DNA of 64,000 nucleotides from Amblyornis subalaris. Its lineage: Eukaryota; Chordata; Aves; Passeriformes; Ptilonorhynchidae. Below the pieces are notes generated by a model, which was not told the DNA's origin, searched no databases, and worked only from the letters and a program-made list of their open reading frames with translations. The stretch spans positions 2,610,537 to 2,674,536 of the forward strand of contig JACAXG010000071.1 in assembly GCA_018881555.1 (NCBI GenBank), read 5' to 3'. Of this stretch, positions 49,136 through 59,097 are shown piece by piece (position 1 is the first letter of the stretch; each line of letters opens with the position of its first letter). Both the position numbers and the translations under genes were made by a program.

Positions 49136-50616
49136 TACTCATCCTTTGTTGTGTGGTTGATCAAGGACACAGATCTGCCATGCAGGAGCCTGGGTACCTA
49201 CTTCATTTACCAGAAGAGGTGCCTTCAAAATCCAAGTGCTATGCATTTTCACGTGGCAGCTTCAGCTCTGGAAACCTGCCTCACTGATATTTCATACTGA
49301 TGTTTACCTTAACCTCTTCAACTCTCCCTCTGCCTTTCCTCTCTCCAGCCCTGCTCTAAAAAGACCCAAAGCTTCCCCAGTCTGTGTAGCTCTGCACCCT
49401 CCTGCTCCCTCAGGGAAGTCCCAATGCTGAATTCAGATCCAGGTCATGTCTATCAATCCTTTTCCCTGCAGAAAATGCTGCAACAAGAGATTAACCATTG
49501 TTAAGTTTCCAGTCCCAGTTGGCTGATTTGATTCCACAACCAGAGCAGCTGGGGCACCTGCTGGGCAATGGCAGCACCTTCCCTTCTGTCCTTCTGGCTG
49601 CCCTGGTGGGCTGCCCCTCAGCAGCTGCTGAATGAACAGCACTTCCACCACTCCAGTCCATCCAGAGTATCCTTGTTTTCACCAGATAGTGTCCTCAGCC
49701 CTAATCAGGGACCAAACCACTGGAGAAGAGTTGATTCCTCCTGTGGGGCTAGTTTGTATACAAACATTTTCACTAAGCTGACGTTTAAATATGCAATTAC
49801 AGCAGAAGCAATGGATCTGAAGGATTAAAATCCATAAAATTGATAGCCAGGTTTTCAAGGAACGTGTTAGCACATCATTAGTGGCAACAGAACTGGCTAA
49901 TTATTTTGTATAAAGCAACTTTACTGTGCTGCAAATGTGGATGAAACCAGAGTGTTTCTGGTACATCTGAAAAGCCACAGTTCATGCCCAGCTGTCAGTC
50001 AGAGCTCCCACTGCTCTGCTGGCCCTGGGGGAAGGACGGGGTCTGAGGGACAAGCTCAATTCTCTTTGGTGAGTCTGGTGCAAAGCCCATGAGGGGTCTG
50101 ATGGGCCCACACCTGCCCCAGCCCCTCAGCACCTTCCCCAGAGAAGCCCCAGGGACCGTGGCCATGCAGCAGCTCTGCCACCCCTGCCTGTCCACATCGT
50201 GTGCACAGACCTGCTCAGCACAGACCTCCATCCTTCTCCTGGCCTTTGCTTTCAGCTGCATTTGTTCTTACTTATTTCTCCCCCCAAAGGGGACATCTGC
50301 AAGCTGCAGACAGCAGTGAAACAAAGTTCAGGGGTGGCAGAGAGTCCCAAGCAGGCGCAGCGCTCCTGTGCGAGACCACCTGAGCCATTTATCCCTCAGA
50401 ATTGAGTGATTGATCTTCCTCGGTCCCTGAAAAGCCTCACGGCAGCAAGCACAGCTGAGCCTGCTGTCAGGTGGGGACACAGACCTGTCCCCACTCTTGT
50501 CATCCCTGTTCCATCTCATCACTGCACGTTTCATACCCATTTCAGCCGCCCCCCGGCGCGAGCTCCTGCTGAGCATCAGCCGCCACTAACGCCCCTGTCC
50601 TCTCCCTCTGCTGCAG

Positions 50617-50817
50617 GATGACATGCACAGGGTCATTGACCAGCAGCTGATGGACAAACACCCGAAGGAATGGAGCCAGCTTGCTTATTCCTTCTCCAGT
50701 GGCTCCGGCGCCAAGCGGAGTGCCAGGCCCTCCCCCGCGTTCAGGCCGGAGCAGCAGGGGNACGAGCCCGTCGGGGCGGAAGGAAACCGTCTCTTTTCCT
50801 TTTTCAAGAAAAATTAA
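50617..50817 (+). CDS. BICDL1: BICDL1 terminal coding exon 10
   Basis: This exon encodes residues 533-598 and the TAA stop at 50815-50817. DDMHRVIDQQLMD continues the helix. A variable Ser/Pro/Gly-rich tail follows, and the protein ends RLFSFFKKN, matching the conserved RLFSFFRK-type terminus of mammalian BICDL1. The middle of the tail diverges from mammals. One ambiguous base at 50761 (codon NAC) leaves a residue undefined (Asp, Asn, His or Tyr). Confidence 0.95.
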   Translation, partial: DDMHRVIDQQLMDKHPKEWSQLAYSFSSGSGAKRSARPSPAFRPEQQGXEPVGAEGNRLFSFFKKN

Positions 50818-53200
50818 TTTGAAAAAGAGAAAACACTCCAACAATTCCTGCTTCAAGATGGGGAGTGGGGCAGCTGCCCAGCTTGCTGATGGACCCAAGT
50901 CTGATCCACTGAGTAAAAAAAGAAGGGGGCAAAGGAGTTAACCCTTGAGACTGCACTATTCACACTGCACCTGGTCTGAACCAAATGTTTACATGAATTG
51001 GAGATTTGCAAATTGACAATGTGATTCTAATAGAAAGAAACTTTTCTTATTCTATGAGTGAAGTGATAAACTTCAGGGTATATTTTAGGCGCTTTGACAC
51101 AGTCCAGTTTCTGCTGTGAAGAACACTCTGATTGTCTTAAAAGCATTCTCATGCTGGAGAAGGAAATAAGCAGCCCCAAGACAGAGCGGCACAGGGGATT
51201 GAGAACTGCTGTCACAGCGAGCACAGGGGGAAGAAGAGGGCTGAATGCAAGAGGAGAGAAGGGAGTCATTTGTACCACCCTGGCAGCTGTGACATCCTTC
51301 ATCCATCCCACTAAGACTGGAGTCACCCTGGCCCCAGCATTGCCATGTTTTTACAAATGTAGCTTTCTCTGTGGTGGAAGTTGAGCACTGGCCACAGATC
51401 CTGCCTGGGCACCATCTCCCCTGGAGCTCTGCGTGGCTGTTCACCCCTCACTGGGATCCAGGCTGCTCGCAGCTCAGGGCAGGGGTCANATAGCTGGTGT
51501 CACTGTCTTCTCCAGCTCCCTCCTGTTACAGAGGTAAGAGTTGCAGGCTGTAGCTACAGAGATTTCTCCCCAAGAGACTGACCATCTACAACAGAGTACA
51601 GACTGGATAAAAGTTGTGGATGTTCAGTCCTGGGGCACCTGCTGTCCCTGCAATGGCCAAAGGTAGTTGAGGAGCTTCAGCAAGTCACACACCTCTCCCC
51701 AAAGCCATGCACATCTCCCAGAGTAAGAAACCATTTTAATTGGATAGGCCCACAAGAGCCTAACNAACAACTCCCTGAAAGCCTACTCAGAATGACATCA
51801 GCCACTCTTTGACACTGGGTTGGCAGACTCGATCCTCAAGAAAGCACACTGGCATCTGCCTTCACTGAAGCCAAAGGCCATCAGGGTGTCTACAAAGCTC
51901 TGGAAAGCCCACAGGTTACTCTGCCCTGTGCAGTAGCATCGGCTATGGCCTGACAGAANTGAGCATTTGTCCTTGCCTGTGGGTCATTTACTACTCAGCC
52001 CTTTGGTGAGCAGGTAGCCAAACCTTTTGATCAAAGATGATCAGAGCCTGCTTTGCACGACTTGATCACTAAGAAAGAATGTGGCTTTTTTGGTGTATGC
52101 ACACAGCAATGCTGGAACTCCTGCAATACTCAAGTAGGGACTTTCACTCTGCACTGGATGGGCACTTTAAAGCTCTTCTCTTTATCAGTCGACCATCACA
52201 AGCCAGCGAGGAGTGCCAGGCTTAGTCCAGAGATGTCCTGCTGCTGTCAGGCAATTTTCACACATTCTCCCATCTCATGATACCCACGGGCCCCCATTTG
52301 TTTCCCTGCTGCTTTAAAGAGGCCACCACCTACACTGTCCCACAGCAGACAGAGCTGGGTACACCTTCAGCTCTGCNCTGCTCAGCAACTTCGGTGCTAA
52401 AACACCATCCCACAGGGAGCTGCTATCTCTGCTCACTATTTACAGGAACAAGCTTTCTGCTAGAATTAGGGATCAAACACCTTCTAAGCAGCAGGTAAGA
52501 GGCTGGTGGCTTGGGTTTTATTATTATTCAGCTTACCTGTGGGATAGAACATCCATAATACCTCAGTACAAATATCCTTTCTGCCTACAAAGATTTGAGC
52601 ATTCCCATATTTCCTTGTTAGCATGGAACAACCGCACTGATGTGAAATAATCTTGTGCTAAGGCAGCTCTGTGTTGCAAGGAGCAGAGAGCTCTGGGATT
52701 GGCAATGATGGTAAAGAGCTGAGTGGTAAAACCCATCTACATGAAAGCAATGGAACCTGGATTGCAGAGCCTGGTCCAGGAAATACTTGGGCAAAGCCCC
52801 ATCAATACAGCTTGATGCTTCTGGGGAAAGGAGTTAGGAGCCTCACAGGGAGGGAAGGAAACTGAACCTTGGCCTCTCCTTTCTAGGCAATACTCAGCTG
52901 TTGAGTATCTGCTTGTATTCACTTGTGCAAGTGAGGGGAAGGGAGTAGTGCAGTGCCACGTGCTCTCAGGATGGCAAGTCCTCATCCTCCTGTCTGCCCT
53001 GTATTGTGGCTCTGGATAGGGCAGACATGGATGCCACTGATACCTGTGAACACTGAAAATGATGCTCTATTGCAGGAGAGCCACATGAACATCTTGGTCC
53101 TCAGGGACCTTTTTTCTACTGTCAGTTGTCATTTCCCAGACCCCACCAGCTCTATTCAAGCCACATGCCCAGCAGTTGTGTGGGACTCTACCCTGTGAGG

Positions 53201-53216
53201 ATGGATGGATGGATGG
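53201..53216 (+). repeat. (ATGG)n microsatellite
   Basis: Four consecutive ATGG units lie in the probable BICDL1 3' UTR. It is short and possibly polymorphic. Confidence 0.85.
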
Positions 53217-54564
53217 AATTCTAAGGCAAGGGCCTTAAATTATCCCATGAAGATAGAGTAATGAGATGAAGAAAGGTGCCTTCTGCTACGTTTGCTGAGG
53301 AAAGTGACTCATTCACTTGCAGGGGTAGGCACAGCACCTCTCTTCATTTAAGGAGAATCCTTAATCCCACTGCAATTTTATTTATTTAGTAAGTGACAGA
53401 AGAGATTGCAAGAGGAAAGTCAGCATGTTCTAAGGTGCCAGTTGGGTATGGTTTCTTCAAACAAGCCCCTTAATCCTAAAGACTTAGTTGCACTACTAAA
53501 CCCAGAAATACAAGAGAACTGGGTGTAATGAACTGGACAACACACCAAAGGAGACCTCCTTGTGCTGAGCTGCTACTCCACAGGAACAGAAACTGCCTTA
53601 ACATAGCAGCTAGGTTTTGTCGTCGTCTTCAAAAACCTCACCCATGCAGTCCTTCACACTCATTTGTCATGTGTTTTAACAAGGTCCCGACTACTTCACC
53701 TTGTGCTGTCATTAAAACACTCACCTCCATCCTGTCACAGCACGAGCCTGGAATCAGCCTTGCAGTGCTGGTTAGAAGACACTTCACTCGTGGTANTTGA
53801 TGCTTCAGGACACACCTGGTGTAAAGGAAACATCGGCTCCAGGGGTTGAGATGGAGGAAGCACATTAATCCAGCAGGTATTCAAGATCTCAAAGCAGTTT
53901 TAAGGAGTGGGATCAGCAGCTCTAAACACAACCCTCAGCCTTGCTTTTGAGATAATGGTAAATAAATCAGTAGTGCTGCACAGTCACTGTTCAAATATTG
54001 CACAGAGAAGAGATGCCGGCTGAGATTAAGATTACAAAGGACTTTCCCACAGTTAAGTAACAGGTGACTGATGGGGCAAATGTTTGTTATGCCAGCCTGA
54101 GGGAAAAGGGATCAGTCTCCCCTTCCTAAACTCTGCAAGGGAAGCAACTGTAAACAAGGAACAAATGCAAATGAAAAGGCAAGCCACTAGCACTTTATCT
54201 TCATACAAACTTAGATCAGCAACTTGCCGTCGAGAGGAACAGTAGATCAGTTAATGACAACGGAGTCATTCTGCACAGAGAGCAGGAAGTGAGGCTGCAG
54301 GCAGGGCCACATGCACTTGTCCTACTTAGAATGGTAAATTCCAGATATGCCTCTCCATCAGGCAAACTCTCTACTCCCCACTCAGCTATAAAAAGCAAGA
54401 TTGTTTGAACCAAAAAGCCAAGAAAGGAAGTGTCTGGGTGCTGCAGCAATGATTCCCTTGGATTGAGAGGGAAAAAGCACACAGCAGGGACAAGCAGAAA
54501 GAATGTACCTATAGATATGTACATATACCACAGTGCTGTAATTTTTGTATGTAGCAGTAATGTA

Positions 54565-54570
54565 AATAAA
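54565..54570 (+). promoter_or_regulatory. BICDL1: Poly(A) signal AATAAA (upstream alternative)
   Basis: A canonical hexamer in an AT-rich context, 97 bases before a second canonical signal. Either could end BICDL1 transcripts. Confidence 0.45.
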
Positions 54571-54666
54571 TGTATGGTTTTTATAAGATACATATTATAA
54601 AAATCTATAAAGGCATATTTTTAGTAAAAACAATGCTGTACTTCTTTTGTAAATAGCTCTCTTCAG

Positions 54667-54672
54667 AATAAA
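54667..54672 (+). promoter_or_regulatory. BICDL1: Probable BICDL1 poly(A) signal
   Basis: A canonical AATAAA preceded by TTTTGTAAATAG (UGUA-like) and followed within 20-50 bases by T/G-rich TGATGCTGTCTC. These are the expected elements of a cleavage site near 54690. No comparable signal follows before the RAB35 end. Confidence 0.55.
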
Positions 54673-54690
54673 ACAGATCATTTATATGAT

Positions 54691-55575
54691 GCTGTCTCAG
54701 CTCTCACTGCTTTATTGTGCCCAGCTGCAAAACAAGCTCATTTTTTGAACTGTCATTTAACACCCAACAGCATCTTTAGTGCTGCATCATCCCATGAAAT
54801 TCAGCCAGGTAAAGCCCTTGTGAATGTGTTCCGAAAAGAAAAAACATCTGAAACATTCTTCTCTCTTGCTGCACAGGAAAACAGAAAGGTGAGCTGGTAA
54901 ATCATTCCACCTTCCAGCCATTTGTGTCCTTCACTGGCCGTGGTATGGAGGCAGAGTCAAACTGTAATGAATTTAGACACAAAACACAGTCAGTGACACA
55001 CCTCCAGCTGGCACGCCTGCAGTTCAGACCATCCACACATCCCCAGGATTCCCCTCTACCTACTCCTACCAGAAGGGCANAGGCGGAGGAAAGGCACCTT
55101 CCCAGAGCAGGTTTCCAGCACACTCCCCAGGAGCAGCCTGTGAGGGCAGCAGGGCAAGGGGATGCTGAGGGCACAGCCACGGCTGCAGAGTTCCTGCACA
55201 GATTAATTAAACACACATTAATTTCCTGGGAAAGTGTGGAGAGACTCCAGATGCTTTTTAATCACCTCAGGGGGTGACCCCTGCTGCCCTGGAGGAGCTT
55301 TCAAAGCTCACACAACACGTTTTGTTGAGCAGAGACAAAAGATTACAGCAGAATCACAGGCATCTCACTTCACGCAGAAATCAGTTACCAGTTCCAGCTT
55401 GCTCTTTCATTCAAACTAAAACAGCAACTAAACATTTGAAAGCACTAATTATGGTTCTGTTAATATCCCCTCCCAGGAACTAAACAACCCTTTACACACA
55501 GCAGCAGAGCTCACCCCTGGCTTGCCACCTTCCACCTCCAGGTGCTGGACAGCAGAGGAAACAGAGCCTCAAAGA
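54691..55575. other. Convergent intergenic gap between BICDL1 and RAB35
   Basis: About 0.9 kb lies between the proposed poly(A) sites of two tail-to-tail genes. I see no RNA gene, repeat or coding exon. The short open frame on the plus strand at 54924-55277 has no recognisable content and includes an ambiguous base. Either 3' UTR could extend into it. Confidence 0.55.
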
Positions 55576-55595
55576 AGATTTGGCAGCTTGTAACC

Positions 55596-55601
55596 TTTAT
55601 T
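55596..55601 (-). promoter_or_regulatory. RAB35: Probable RAB35 distal poly(A) signal
   Basis: The plus-strand TTTATT reads AATAAA on the minus strand, in an A/T-rich context. It is followed within 50 bases on that strand by T-rich CTTCTTTGAGGCTCTGTTTCC. Cleavage would be near 55575-55585. Confidence 0.5.
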
Positions 55602-55957
55602 TTTAGTTTTTTAAAATTATTTAAAAAGCATAATTAGAAACTTTCATTACAGAAATAATCCTAGCAAACCAGTTAGACATTCCATTGCTCAACATTTAGG
55701 AAACTTCACATCAGCACCACTAGAGACACAGTCCCCACCCCTTCCAATTGAATAGTCGTGGCAAGAGCAGAGCTAACTGCTCCTCTACGGCCAGCTCCGG
55801 TGGGAAAAAAAAAAAAAAAAAGAAATTCCCACTTTAAGCCAGGAAGCTGGACCTAAATTGGCAGAGTTCCAGCCATGGCCAAAAAGACCTGGACTCAAAG
55901 AGGACCAATTTTTCCATATAAGAGAACACTCCAGGCTTGGGTGCACCATTTCCTCAT

Positions 55958-55963
55958 TTTATT
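55958..55963 (-). promoter_or_regulatory. RAB35: Alternative RAB35 poly(A) signal
   Basis: TTTATT on the plus strand is AATAAA on the minus strand, 360 bases before the distal signal in transcript order. It would give a 3' UTR of about 2.15 kb. Confidence 0.35.
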
Positions 55964-57430
55964 GCATCATTTCCAGTAAATTCAGACATGTTCTTTACTT
56001 CTGCCTATATGAAGTTACTCCCTCCTAGATCTGCACACACTCTACCACAAGAGTCCCAAAGTAACACAGCTGGGCCCTTTAATCTGCAAGGGGTAACCAC
56101 CACAGGACAGCCCCATTCCCACAGGAGAGCTGCGGGACTGGCCCAGCTCCTCCCGGCACACACCACATTCGACATGGGAGAGCAGACAGGATGCACTGGT
56201 GGGACAGAGGCCACCACTTTCCACAGCCACTCGAGCCTTACAATTATCAGACCTCACTCCAGCAGCATCATCCCAGCTCACTCGAATTCTTGGGTTACCA
56301 ATGCAAGATANGTGAAGAAAAGAGACGGGTGAAGGCAGCTGGATACATATTCCCAGCACCTGAACTGATTAAAAAAACCATGTGTTACACATTCATTGTT
56401 TGCACTTTGTAAAAAGTCTTTAAAGTGATTGATTGTGATGTGATTGTATCATGAGGGCTCTTACCACAACCCGAAAAACCTAAAAAAATGCAGGCAAAAT
56501 AAGTGAGTAAAATTTAGCCTCTCCTGGGGGAAGGGGGAGGAAGGGAGAGAAGTGGGCTGATTCCAAGCTCATGGACATCAGTGAATCACATCCTACCAAA
56601 CTAAGGCCAGCAATTCCATAGGGCCACTTACTGACACATGGAGTACGTCCACCTTCAAGGCCTTAAAGGAAGTCATACCCTCCATGCCTTTTAGTCATTT
56701 TAAGGAAAAATTATTTTTTAATATTATTTAGGCAATTATTCAGGTGCTGAGCATGTCCTTTCAGCCCAGACATTTGATATTTTAGTTACACACACATACA
56801 CTCTCCACCTTTAACTACATCTATTCAGGCTGAGGAAGTGAGCCCTTGTTTTCCCAGAAAGGCTGACAAGGGCCAGGAAAATGTTGCTGAGCACAGCAAA
56901 CCCAGTTTGTTTCCAAGTGTGATCCTCCACCACCACATAACCCAAGCAAGCAAGCTTTCCATTTCTTTGCATTAAACAGCAGTCCTCCTTCCTAACAGAA
57001 GAATCCTGGGAATGATCCTGCAGCTTTCATATTCAGACATCAATCAGAAGAGCTGGATTTATTTTCATGCCTTTTCTCTCTCAAAAACAAAAGCTTTGCC
57101 ACCAAAATTCACATTCAAGTTCAGATTGCCTATTTGTGGACAGGGCAACAAGGAGAAGTTTGGGGGTTTTGGCAGAATCACATGATTTTTGTTCTTCTCA
57201 AAAGAAATGGACCCTCACTTAGGACACTGGCAGAACCAGAAGCAGAGGTCAAAGTAGTTAAACTTTGCTTTAAAAAAAAAAAAGGTTTTATCCAAACAAA
57301 TCCCACTTCTGCAGGTCAGTTTGTTTTCCAGTATCTTGATACAAACTACAGGAGAGCACAGGTACAGCTGGGCTGCAGCACAAGGAGGTGAAACCCAAGA
57401 ATCCAGCCACAAATCTGGATCATGGCAAAC

Positions 57431-57668
57431 TGGAATTCCAGGCCCCAGCAGCAGCACCAGCTGCCAGCCCAGGGGCTGGTGAAGTGAAACCCCAGGCTCC
57501 AGCAGCGACACCTGCAATCCTGGTACCTAGAAAAACACAGCCTGAGCCCCAGTAAAAGCCTGGAACTCCAGGAGAAGCCAGAGGCCCCAGGGGCACCAGT
57601 TGCCAGCCTGGAGCCCAACAGAAATGCAGCTGGAGGCCCCGGGAAACAGTCGCTGCCAGCCTGGGGCC
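57431..57668. repeat. Imperfect GC-rich minisatellite in the RAB35 3' UTR
   Basis: Degenerate copies share TGGAA(T/C)TCCAGG, a GGCCCC(A/G)G block and TGCCAGCC(T/C). They recur from about 57431, 57561 and 57631, with partial copies between. Spacing is irregular, so the repeat is old. It is CAG/CCAG-rich compared with the AT-leaning flanks. Confidence 0.7.
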
Positions 57669-58091
57669 AACTCGAATTAAGAACTTTTTACTTTTTCTTT
57701 AAAAAGATGAACTCTGCAGTCCATGATTGGTTGACATTAAGAAGGCAGAAGCCAAAGCGACAATGGGAGGCGAGGCTGGTTAAAGCAATATACATTATAT
57801 ACAAACTCTTGGGTTAATTAGTCCACTTGGTAGGCAACGTCCTTCTCGTCTACAAGGCGCACTGGAATGAGGAGGGGAGGAGAGGGGGCAAGATTCCATC
57901 CGATACCTTCTTGGCACTGCAGTGGTAAGGTGCCAGCGCCTCTTCATAGAAAACATGGAGAAAAAATCATCTTTAAATAACGGCACAAAACTGAGAAAGT
58001 CCTCCCAAAGCCTGCCCCAGTGGAATTGCCCGAGTCTAGCTGGAGGGGCTGATCTGTCTGAGAGCAGAGTCTCTGCAGCAGGGAAAGGGCA

Positions 58092-58220
58092 TTAGCAGCA
58101 CCGCTTCTTCCTTTTACTGTTCTTCGTTAGCTTCACCACATCGTTCTGTTGCTGCTGTTGCTGCTTTGCTAAGTTTTCTTTCTTTGCTCGGAGGACAAGC
58201 TCTGTAATGCAATTAAACAT
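58092..58220 (-). CDS. RAB35: RAB35 terminal coding exon (C-terminus and prenyl motif)
   Basis: Read on the minus strand this encodes residues 160-201, from MFNCITELVLRAKK through a run of six Gln to NSKRKKRCC and a TAA stop. MFNCITE is the final GTPase helix. The hypervariable tail has a polybasic KRKKR next to the double Cys, which is geranylgeranylated and anchors RAB35 at the plasma membrane and recycling endosomes. Asp in the human AKKDN is Glu here. The acceptor reads ctcttgcag|ATG in phase 0. The sequence otherwise matches human RAB35 as I recall it. Confidence 0.97.
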   Translation of the reverse strand: MFNCITELVLRAKKENLAKQQQQQQNDVVKLTKNSKRKKRCC

Positions 58221-58760
58221 CTGCAAGAGAAACAAGCACATTCAGACCACCCTGGTACTCGGGCTGGCTCCTCTGGGGTGCTGCTCTTTTGAAGCCACTC
58301 CACTTTTCTAGATGTTTCAATAATGATTCAGAGACCTTCCCCAACCCACTATTGCCCAAGTGGAAATCCAATTCCTTCCCAACCCGCTCCCAAACTAAAT
58401 CAATAGTACCTCTATCCCCTTTTCCAAACCAGTAAATAAAAACAGGTCAGTTTGGCAACTGAGGCCAGGAGTGAACAGTGGGCAGTCCTACCTCCCACAA
58501 GCATTCTCAAGTCTTTCTGAGACCATGCCTAATACACGAGCACTGTAAAGCTACTGAAAATGCAATGTGGGCTCCTTCATTTCACTTCCCCAACTCTTCC
58601 AAAGATAGCTGGATGTCTCTTTTTGACATTTTACCTACTACTTGTAAGTCATACAAAGTATTTTATCTTCCTTCCTCAACGGGAAGAATGGAATTTTTAT
58701 TTTCTCCCACACCACTATCCTCAAATCATTATATCTGTACTCTTCTGAATATTATATTAC
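58221..58760 (-). other. RAB35: RAB35 last intron
   Basis: A 540-bp intron between the last two coding exons: donor GAG|gtaata, acceptor ctcttgcag. It contains nothing else recognisable. Confidence 0.92.
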
Positions 58761-58885
58761 CTCTTCCACATTAATATTTTCTTTGGCGCTGGTCTCAAAC
58801 AATTGGATCTCCATCTGCCCAGCAAATTTATAGGCATCTTCTGTTTCTACCACTTTTCGATCTGGGTCATCATTCTTATTCCCCA
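58761..58885 (-). CDS. RAB35: RAB35 exon with G4 and G5 guanine-binding motifs
   Basis: It encodes residues 119-159 plus the last two bases of Val118: GNKNDDPDRKVVETEDAY to FETSAKENINVEE. NKND (120-123) is the G4 motif that gives guanine specificity, and TSAK (149-152) is G5. Both are intact, so the nucleotide site is functional here. Compared with the human protein I recall, it differs at PDRK for PERK, MEIQ for MGIQ and NIN for NVN, all outside the nucleotide-contact residues. Acceptor tttgtag, donor gtaata. Confidence 0.97.
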
Positions 58886-58972
58886 CTACAAAAGGAAAGA
58901 GAAGAAAAGTCAGTTTGGTACTTCAGCAGCACAGCCCACTAACTAAGATGCTGCAACTCCCTGATTACTTAC
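58886..58972 (-). other. RAB35: RAB35 short intron (87 bp)
   Basis: A very compact intron with donor CTAG|gtaagt and acceptor ccttttgtag. It splits the Val118 codon after its first base. Confidence 0.93.
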
Positions 58973-59097
58973 CTAGTATCCTGCAGACATCATCACAATT
59001 TTGATTAATTTCATGCAACCACCGTTTTACATTCACAAAAGATTCTGCACTCGTTACGTCGTAGACAACAATGACCCCATGTGTTCCTCTGTAATAC
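58973..59097 (-). CDS. RAB35: RAB35 exon, middle of the GTPase domain
   Basis: It encodes the last base of Thr76, residues 77-117 ([20 protein letters not shown] to [10 protein letters not shown]) and the first base of Val118. YYRGTHG closes the switch II region, and [13 protein letters not shown] is the Rab strand-helix signature (RabF-type YDVT). It is identical to the human segment as I recall it. The acceptor is ccacag and the donor gtaagt. The preceding exons (residues 1-75, with the P-loop, switch I and DTAGQ) are not in the window, so the gene is truncated by the window edge rather than broken. Confidence 0.97.

Larger units (their letters stand above)
47150..50616 (+). other. BICDL1: BICDL1 intron 9
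   Basis: A 3.5 kb intron ending at cctctgctgcag. It carries a homopyrimidine tract (47941-48003) and a TA-rich microsatellite (49075-49135). The 47542-47874 open frame has no homologue that I recognise. Confidence 0.85.
4600..54690 (+). other. BICDL1: BICDL1 gene locus (BICD family-like cargo adaptor 1)
   Basis: The whole transcription unit is reconstructed from ten in-frame exons plus flanking regulatory DNA. The product is the coiled-coil cargo adaptor also called BICDR-1 or CCDC64. From established work on the family, it joins cytoplasmic dynein and dynactin to Rab6 secretory vesicles, and it acts early in neuronal differentiation. The assembled protein is 550 residues without the 40902 exon and 598 with it; the human form I recall is about 573 without that exon. 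The difference lies mainly in the low-complexity N-terminus. All junctions keep frame: every exon except the 44302/47029 pair ends in phase 0. Limits are the CpG island on the left and the last AATAAA on the right. Confidence 0.93.
50818..54690 (+). other. BICDL1: Probable BICDL1 3' UTR
   Basis: No splice-supported coding sequence follows the stop. The sequence runs 3.9 kb to an AATAAA at 54667-54672. The last 200 bases (about 54480-54690) are AT-rich with runs such as TTTTTATAAG and TTTTAGTAAAAAC, typical of avian 3' UTR ends. Other AATAAA hexamers occur at 53961 and 54565 and may give shorter forms. A (ATGG)n microsatellite sits at 53201-53216. The extent is inferred from signals, with no transcript evidence. 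Confidence 0.55.
55580..58091 (-). other. RAB35: Probable RAB35 3' UTR
   Basis: On the minus strand about 2.5 kb follow the RAB35 stop (tta at 58092-58094) up to an AATAAA at 55596-55601; another lies at 55958-55963. A 3' UTR of around 2 kb fits the mammalian gene. The UTR includes an imperfect minisatellite at 57431-57668. No splice signals or coding exon are apparent. Confidence 0.6.

Noticed and set aside
57346..57618. Minus-strand open frame over the RAB35 3' UTR repeats
   Set aside because: Its residue pattern simply follows the minisatellite. It is downstream of the RAB35 stop with no start context.
58130..58172. CAG/CAA run in the last RAB35 exon as an expandable repeat
   Set aside because: It encodes the normal short run of six Gln seen in RAB35 and is interrupted by CAA codons. 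There is no sign of expansion.
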